In this document: positions 56,870 through 64,000 of the stretch, piece after piece
Position numbering within the stretch: position 1 is the first letter of the stretch
Layout: each line of letters starts with the position of its first letter
Assembly: GCF_051014685.1 (NCBI RefSeq)
Contig: NC_135061.1
Location: 1,426,001-1,490,000 of the forward strand
Source of the DNA: Ptiloglossa arizonensis
Lineage: Eukaryota; Arthropoda; Insecta; Hymenoptera; Colletidae
Direction of reading: 5' to 3'
DNA: 64,000 bases
Made by a program: the position numbers and the translations under genes
Notes under the pieces: model-generated
What the model was told of the DNA's origin: nothing
Seen by the model: the letters and a program-made list of their open reading frames with translations, nothing else
Database searches by the model: none

Positions 56870-57960
56870 ATACTGTAGTAATTATTGTGGTGAAGGAAGA
56901 TGGAGAGGAAATGCGAACGAGTACAGACGTCAGATTTTGTAGGTTAGATTTCAAAGTCGAAGAGGAAAATTGTTAAGAAAGAAAACGTTCGATATAAATC
57001 GAGACGATCGATTTTAACCACGTTAATTCAAGAATATCCAAAGCTATTCAAAGAATCTTAATAACAATGTCGTCTAGAAATATAAACTTTTATACTATAG
57101 TAATTATTGCCATCGATGAAGATGGAGAGGAAATACGAACGAGTTCAGATGTCAGATTTTGTAGGTTAGATTTCAAAGTCGAAGAGGAAAATTGTTAAGA
57201 AAGAAAACGTTCAATATACATCGAGAAAATCGATCCTAACCACGTGAGTCCAAGAATATCCAAAGCTACACAAAGAATCTTAATAACAATGTCGTCTAGA
57301 AATACAAACTTTTGTACTATAGTAATTATTGCCATCGATAAAGATGGAGAGGAAATATGAACGAGTATAGACGTTAAATTTTGTAGGTTAGATTTCACAG
57401 TCGAAGAGGAAAATTGTTAAGAAAAAAAACGTTCGATATACATCGAGAAGATCAATCCTAACCACGTAAGTCCAAGAATATCCAAAGCTATACAAAGAAT
57501 CTTAATAACAATGTCGTCTAGAAATACAAACTTTTGTACTATAGTAATTATTGCTATCGATGAAGATGGAGAGAAAATACGAACGAGTATAGACGTTAAA
57601 TTTTGTAGGTTAGATTTCACAGTCGAAGAGGAAAATTGTTAAGAAAAAAAACGTTCGATATACATCGAGAAGATCAATCCTAACCACGTAAGTCCAAGAA
57701 TATCCAAAGCTACACAAAGAATCTTAATAACAATGTCGTCTAGAAATACAAACTTTTATACTATAGTAATTATTGCCATCGATAAAGATGGAGAGGAAAT
57801 ATGAACGAGTATAGACGTTAAATTTTGTAGGTTAGATTTCACAGTCGAAGAGGAAAATTGTTAATAAAGGAAACGATCGATCCTAACCACGTGAATCCAA
57901 GAATATTAAAGCTATTCAAAGAATCTTAATAACAATGTCGTCTAAAAATACAAACTTTCA
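56870..57960. repeat. 222-bp satellite, five units
   Basis: GTAATTATTG followed by AAGATGGAGAG recurs at about 56,876, 57,099, 57,321, 57,543 and 57,765. AACAATGTCGTCTA(G/A)AAATA recurs at about 57,062, 57,284, 57,505, 57,727 and 57,932. The central copies are the most similar, the first is more diverged, and the last is shortened. Two near-identical reverse frames of 67 codons (57,195-57,398; 57,417-57,620) follow from the repeat. Confidence 0.95.
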
Positions 57961-58427
57961 GCTCTGCAAAATCATCTACAAAGTATCTTTCAAAACCAAG
58001 CTCCAATTCGACCCAATAGTTTCACGTCAAACGGTCCATATTAAGAGTATCGATTAATATTATTATCTACCTAAAAGAAAAAAGTATCGGCGATCTTTTC
58101 GAACGTTTGAAACCTATACAAACGAGAACGTACCGTAAAGTTTCCCGATATTTCTGCAGATTTCTCGTTACAATCGAGTAACACAGAAAACGTGAGTAAA
58201 ATCATCTCGAGTGGGAGAGGATTGCTTCTACGACGAAAGTAGAAGCGATAAAAATATCTTCGAGTCGTGCATCGGTACAGAGTGCATTACACGCGTGACC
58301 GGGATTCGTTGTTCACCTACGCTCCGAACAATTCGGATCGTTGCAATTAAGCGAAATCAAATAAAACAAACTACACGGTCGGCCGTCTGTACGTGTGTCG
58401 AGAGATTGTCGTGTGTAAATAAATATG

Positions 58428-58428
<1 letters not shown>

Positions 58429-58461
<33 letters not shown>

Positions 58462-58470
58462 CATATATAT
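58429..58470. repeat. TA / CATA microsatellite
   Basis: An AT run followed by ACATATACATATATACATATATAT-type sequence, 42 bases in all. Confidence 0.9.
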
Positions 58471-59081
58471 TCGGCACATCGTGTAACCGCTTTACACCCG
58501 GCTTAACAGTCGATGGTTATAAGTCGCGGGTAAATATTGTGCCGGTAAACAAGCAGCGGATCCGAAAGGCCTCAGGGTTCGGTAGCAACGAGCCGAAAGG
58601 GGTTGCACGGCGGTTTGCACGTGCCACTATTTACGCAACGAAATACGAAAAGTGAGGGAGAAGACAGATTATGTATATTTCGAAAAGGCTCGTGGCGCGA
58701 GCGTTCTTTTCCGTATCGGTTACCCTCCTCGACTCCATTTACGTTGATCCCCTTTCGGCGTTGCTCCTCGTATCCGGTATTCTCGTCGTTCTCTAATGGA
58801 CGAAACTTTCGACCGCGTCGGGGCTAACGAGTCGCGCGAATTTCTCAAGGAAATTACGCGCGCCGATAATTTCACTGGTAACCGCGCGTTACTCGCTACG
58901 TAGCTGTTCGCCGGTTAACGATCTGGATCACGCTTGTCGCGTTTAGCAGCGGCGTCGGAAGTTACCTTCGCGTTTACCAGCCACGTTGCCACACGCAACA
59001 ACTAATGGAGAGTGGAAGAACGCTACGCCCGGTTTTATATGCCGGCCATATCGCGAGTAACGCTCCAGAGATATAACGAAA

Positions 59082-59119
59082 CGAAGAAGAAGAAGAAGAA
59101 GAAGAAGAAAAAAAAAAGA
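59082..59119. repeat. GAA trinucleotide microsatellite with A-run
   Basis: About eight to nine GAA units pass into a run of A. Overlapping frames that read Lys on the forward strand and Ser/Leu/Phe on the reverse are artefacts. Confidence 0.9.
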
Positions 59120-59820
59120 AATGTACACCGACGATTAGAGATACGCTTGGGAAATATACGAGAAACATTTGATACCGAAACTTTTTACCGATCGTTTCGT
59201 CTAACTGTTTTCGTTCGTAAGTATAATAAATCGAAAGTAATTCGTCGACAAAGAAAGTTCAAAGTTGGTATTTTTATATACGAGTATCGATAATTTTCGT
59301 ATTAGACAATTTCCATCGTGTTGATAAGGTTTATCTATTCAGGGGTTTCTCTTCTGTATGTAGACATAGGTATTCTTTTTTTTTATACAACTGTATTTAC
59401 GTGGTGTGTAAATAACCCATTTTGTGCAACACGTGCAGTGGACAAAAGTAAGTTTACAATCGTTTACATGGTAATAATGTTGCAAAATGACAAATGTATA
59501 CCGACTATTCTTTTTATTTTTGTATATACATTGATTTTAATAACAATTTATTTACATAGATGAGAATAATAGAAAATCCGCGGATATTAAACAATTAATA
59601 ATCAGAGATAGAAGTAACGGTTTAAAATTTAAGGATATTGCAAACAGATATAAAATTTCAATTATGGGAGCAAAAAAAATATGTGCCAAGTATAAAAGCT
59701 ATAGCACGGTACATAATTTAAACAAATATAGCAAGAAAAACTTCAAGAAGGGATGATAAAATGTTAATTTGCGTGAATATATAATATAATACCTGAACGC
59801 GATTGAGTATGGTCGAGTAA

Positions 59821-60475
59821 AGTTGAGCACGATCGAGTGTAACTGAAGAAATTCCTTTAAGACAAAATAGTGCCCCCGTATGAAAAAAAATAATTTCATA
59901 CAAAGTTAAACATTACACAGATCAACCTTCGTCTCTAAAAATAAAATATTAAAATTGAAAATTGTAGCAATCGTATTTGTCGAGTATAGCTGAGAACGAT
60001 CGAATATAACTGAAGAAATTCCTTTAAGAGAAAAAGGTGCCCCCGTATGAAAAAAAATAATTTCATACAAAGTTAAACATTACACAGATCAACCTTCGTC
60101 TCTAAAAATAAAATATTAAAATTGAAAATTGTAGCAATCGTATTTGTCGAGTATAGCTGAGAACGATCGAATATAACTGAAGAAATTCCTTTAAGAGAAA
60201 AAAAGTGCCCCCGTATGAAAAAAAATAATTTCATACGAAGTTGTACATTACACGGATCAACCTTCGTCTCTAAAAATAAAATATTAAAATTGAAAATTGT
60301 AGCAATCGTATTTGTCGAGTATAGCTGAGAACGATCGAATATAACTGAAGAAATTCCTTTAAGACAAAAAAAGTGCCCCCGTATGAAAAAAAATAATTTC
60401 ATATAAAGTTAAACATTACACAGATCAACCTTCGTCTCTAAAAATAAAATATTAAAATTGAAAATTGTAGCGATC
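59821..60475. repeat. 167-168 bp satellite, four units, each with an inverted repeat
   Basis: TGCCCCCGTATG recurs at about 59,871, 60,038, 60,206 and 60,373. Each unit has GTATGAAA and TTTCATAC as an 8-bp inverted repeat around an A-rich loop (the right arm is altered to TTTCATAT in the last unit). Each also has GATCAACCTTCGTCTCTAAA. Copies are very similar. The 109-codon reverse frame at 60,073-60,402 is a repeat artefact. Confidence 0.94.
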
Positions 60476-62823
60476 GGTTGGTCGCTCCGAATCGGTATTT
60501 CTATCGGTGCTGTAAATTCCACGCGCATTCAGTGGACGTGGATAATTCTAATTGACCGCTATAAGTAGTTGTAACAAGGATTGGGATTCCTTCGATATAC
60601 CCTCGACAACTACTCAAACAGTTGGGAAAGGATGACATGGTTCCATTGACGTAGAGGCGAAGCGGTAGCCCGAGCAAGTATCTCTTCGTCTGGCCAACTT
60701 GTGCTGCATATAACCGAGATCTGCACGGCAAATATGCTCTCCTAGTTAGTGTCGCCACAAACATTGATACGTGGACCTAGCTGGAGAAGCAACGGGGATA
60801 AGGAGTTCGGTTGCCAAGAGGAGAATTCATTGAGCCCGCCGGTGGCTGTTGAGAATTCTGTTGCAAGGGCCGCGCTTGTCTGGCTAATCGCGTACCAGTC
60901 GCGGCGTGTGTACCTTGTGTACTCGAAAATTACACAATCAGTAAGTCAATAGAATAGCCGAACGACGAGACACTCGTCTTTGGACGTTCAATTTTTAATT
61001 GTCCCGTTACGATACGCTCCACGAAACTTCTCGATCTCACTTTGACGAACTACACGAGATTTCGTTCGTTCGAAAAATTCTAGTCACTTGTTTCGATTTT
61101 CAAGAATCTCTTTTGGGAATATCTTCGTACGGGAAAGAAACTACACCCGAAGACAGAAATCGAAAATCATCGTCAATCTTTTCACAACGATCGGACAACA
61201 TCTATGGAAACAATTTCCAAGTACGAAACAATTTCACTGGATACGTATTCCAGGTCAAGAACATTGTAGATTCAGTACTTTTATCGCGCAAGAAATATTT
61301 CAAATAAGGATTCGTTCGTTTTATTTGCAAATGCAGAGTCCGGGAAGAAATATTGGTTCGCGTAACACGCGACTGAAATTTAAAAGCGAAACGTGGGCGA
61401 AAACATGCAAAAGAACAGAATTCCCAACGATCGGTGCTAAGATCTGCGAACGTATATACGTACGCTTTGCGAAAACAAATTGTACGATCGATTAATCGCG
61501 ATAATTCGAAGTGTAATAATATTCTCACGAAATTCTCTTAGCGATCCATCGACACAAAGGCTCGCAAATATTGCATTTGCGTAATAATATGCGCGGCATC
61601 CTTTATGGTAAATTGTTCGAACCAAAGGTGTAATATAAATCCAACGTTGGTTCGGCACTTTGAATTCGTTAAAATTTAAACACGTTAATAAGACGATAGA
61701 ATAGTAATCACGCTCGTAGAGTTCTAGGAGAGTAATTGAAATTAATACGTTTAGATTTCAAAATTACTTATTGACAGCAAGGTTCAATTTCCTCGGGCAC
61801 ACTCCGGCTCCGCGAAGCAAGAAAGATCGAATTTTCGTCAGCATGTTACATTTTAAGCACGATAGAAACTATTTCATTACATACATACTGCTGTCTGTTC
61901 TAAACCCAACGTTACTGTAACAATAATTAACCGGCTAATGAGACCTTGTATTTATACTTCGTGCATATGCAATAACAGCGGTCCAAATTGTAATAATACA
62001 GTGTTTATCGAACGCAGAATACTACTCGAAAGCCATGTTTGTCCAAATAATTAGGACGATTCGTTCCAAAAATATTTAACTGGCTCGTGTAAGAAACAGT
62101 TTGTCGTGAAATGTTATCTGGATTTGACACGGTGACCTTTGGTAAAAAGTCACGTGTAGAAGAATGATTAGGAGAATGCGTGGATAAAAGTTTGATCAAA
62201 CAATTTAGGGGATTTCTGCAACTGCACGAAAATGTCGTATCGCGAAAGACACGAATTTTGAAAAGTCAGGCGTACGAAATTGGATTTTTCAGCGTGTCAC
62301 TCCTCGTCGTGGCGAAAAACGTTACAGCGGATAGACACGTATATTCAAAAATAGACCAAGACTACATTTTTCGTGCATTCGAGTCGTACGATTCTAATTC
62401 GCGTGAGTAAAAGAGTCTTGGACGAAACCCTTAACACCGTGTTATTTATACTTCGACCTTTTTCAAAAGTATTATCAAATGATTCGTCTACTTTCGTCGT
62501 TGATTACGAATCAAGCGTGGATACAAATTAAATATATGAAATATGTATCCTAGAAGCAAACATCTGCTAACGCGAAACAATTTTACAATAGATGAGGCAC
62601 GTATGTCGATGAACAACCAAACTTGTATAAAATATTAATTATTGGAGAATAAAATAGAATATACTTTACTACTTTCGAGAGTTTTCAGTATTTATATTTC
62701 TCACTTCCCTAATATCCGTTTATCGTTTATTCGATACAATTGGTACCATCGATAAAATGATACTCCTCGTCGTACAATTCGAACGTAAATTCGTTACAAA
62801 ATATTCGAAGGTAGCGTACGATT
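60476..62823. other. Single-copy stretch, no supported gene
   Basis: 60,490-60,950 is GC-richer and holds a nested inverted repeat (GTAGTTGT at about 60,564 with ACAACTAC ending at about 60,613, enclosing AAGGA/TCCTT). A reverse frame (60,501-60,764) and forward frames (60,749-60,952; 61,088-61,495, 135 codons; 62,180-62,410) are unrecognised. TGACCTTTGG near 62,133 resembles a nuclear-receptor half site. The rest is AT-rich. Confidence 0.3.
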
Positions 62824-63333
62824 TTGAATCGCGATCGATCGAGCCTGGGATCGAAACCATTACGAATATCTAGAAACGTCACGTATCCGTGTCATTTTGT
62901 AAATAACGCGCCGAGCAGCGTTTTAACGTTTGACGTTTACTGCATTTGCAACAATGCACGGGAAACGCAGTGCGTGCATCTTTCACCGCGGAGCGAGGCG
63001 ATCGAATATGACGAATTGCTGCTGGTCAACGATCGGGAGAATCGTCGATAGATGCGGTTCACTTTTACAATTCTCGGTGGGACGTATCTCAAAAACATAC
63101 CTCTGAAAGATTTTCTTGCATTCCGAGTCAAAGGTCACACACGCTCCGGTGCATGCGAAGGGAAAGAACACCGAAATCAGCAATGCCATATCAAACGCGC
63201 ATTCCGACCCAAGGTATGTAAAATCCTTTATCCACGACTACGGATCTTCTTCAGCCTGACAAAGTGGAAACCTTATGCGCAGAATTTTAATCGCATAAAA
63301 CTTTCGCAACGTTACGTAACATTATACAAATAA
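62824..63333 (+). other. Open frame of about 169 codons interrupted by a single TAG, with a donor-like site
   Basis: Two forward frames, 62,824-63,051 and 63,052-63,333, are in the same phase and separated by one TAG. The first part is moderately Cys-containing; the second contains several Lys and Arg. AAG/GTATGT at about 63,211 fits a splice donor. The frame might be an exon with a disabling stop, a pseudogene piece, or chance. Reverse frames (62,937-63,131; 62,983-63,189) overlap it. TCAAAGGTCA (63,128-63,137) also fits a nuclear-receptor half site. No family was recognised. Confidence 0.15.
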
Positions 63334-64000
63334 GCCAAGTTCAAGCGGATTCTCCATTTAAGTAGAATCTCGTTAATATTTCAACGAGTGCGAATCGACG
63401 ATGTTGATACGTTGTTTTGAATAAATATAGGATCGATGGACAATTTTGGGTCGATTTTGCAAAGTCCATTTACAAAAAATTATCATCCACTCGTCTTTCT
63501 CCCGTCGTTTCGAATTTTTACAACTTGTTTTTCATCTAAATCGAGAATTTCATCCGATTCTAAATTAGTTTTGAACCTTCGATTACTTTCTTCGTTGCTT
63601 ACGTTGAAACTTTGTGCTCTTATCGAGATTTGAAGCGGTCGAAGCGAAATTTTTGAAGCAGCATGCAAAATAGAGGGATCCACCATCGAGGGGGAGAATA
63701 TGTACGTTCGCAGTGAAGTTTCATAAAATTCATTAATTATGCAGAGTGTAACTAATACAAGGGGTCAAAATTCACGAATAAATTCTAGTCGCGAATACAG
63801 GTCGTGTGGACGTGGGTTTGAAAATTCTTTTTCTCGAAGGTGTAGATACGTTTTTCAACGTTCGTCAAGTTTAGAATTAGAAATACTGCTATTTGTTTCT
63901 GTCAGAAATGAACAGTAATAATACTTGGGATTATTAAATTACAGGTAACAGATTCTATTCCAAAGCAGCAAATTTTACCAAATGATTGAAAACATGTGTA
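63334..64000. other. AT-rich single-copy end of window
   Basis: Short frames on both strands (63,436-63,633; 63,483-63,686 reverse) are unrecognised. Nothing else was seen. Confidence 0.35.

Larger units (their letters stand above)
57961..59820. other. Single-copy stretch with two microsatellites, no supported gene
   Basis: 57,961-58,420 is AT-rich. 58,480-59,060 is GC-richer with short unrecognised frames (58,603-58,827). 59,120-59,820 is AT-rich. The TA/CATA and GAA microsatellites are listed separately. Confidence 0.35.

Overview
The window looks like non-coding nuclear DNA from an insect. It is AT-rich, but CpG dinucleotides are not depleted. GC-rich islands alternate with AT-rich stretches, there are ends like those of mariner-type DNA transposons, and about ten independent tandem-repeat arrays occur. 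This composition fits Hymenoptera, for example a bee, but no species can be named from the sequence alone. No bacterial-style gene organisation, tRNA, rRNA, CRISPR array or full-length transposase was found. Almost every open frame is short, has no recognisable domain, overlaps frames on the other strand, or lies in a tandem array. I therefore read the window as intergenic or intronic DNA, with no confidently supported gene and three weak exon or ORF candidates (6,209-6,318; 7,385-7,671; 62,824-63,333).

Layout. 1-570 is GC-rich single-copy sequence. 571-1,641 is a 176-181 bp satellite in alternating A/B units. 4,500-5,930 is a satellite of about 135 bp whose unit is a dimer of two related halves. 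5,931-14,349 is single-copy and holds the two exon candidates. 14,350-15,845 is a composite locus in which a 94-bp array and a 184-bp array in inverted orientation share sequence and carry mariner-like ends. 15,846-24,690 is single-copy; it holds a cluster of kappaB-like sites (16,298-16,413) and a GC-rich stretch at 22,070-23,400. 24,695-25,310 is a 35-bp array. 25,311-34,105 is mostly single-copy, with a GC-rich stretch at 27,300-28,470. 34,110-34,440 (9-bp), 35,163-35,697 (105-bp) and 36,915-37,935 (about 146-bp) are arrays. 40,377-42,729 holds a tandemly amplified mariner-like MITE and two solo copies of it. 44,104-45,567 is a 29-bp minisatellite of about 44 units bracketed by mariner-like inverted ends. 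Smaller arrays lie at 50,389-50,680, 50,968-51,460, 56,870-57,960 and 59,821-60,475. The rest is single-copy.

Main theme. At three separate loci (14.35-15.85 kb, 40.38-41.24 kb, 44.10-45.57 kb) short non-autonomous mariner-type elements appear to have served as seeds for tandem amplification inside their own terminal inverted repeats. Each locus shows a different product: unequal arrays on the two arms, head-to-tail whole-element copies, and an internal minisatellite with higher-order structure. The repeat architecture is seen directly. The mariner assignment rests on the form of the ends, and the order of events is inferred.
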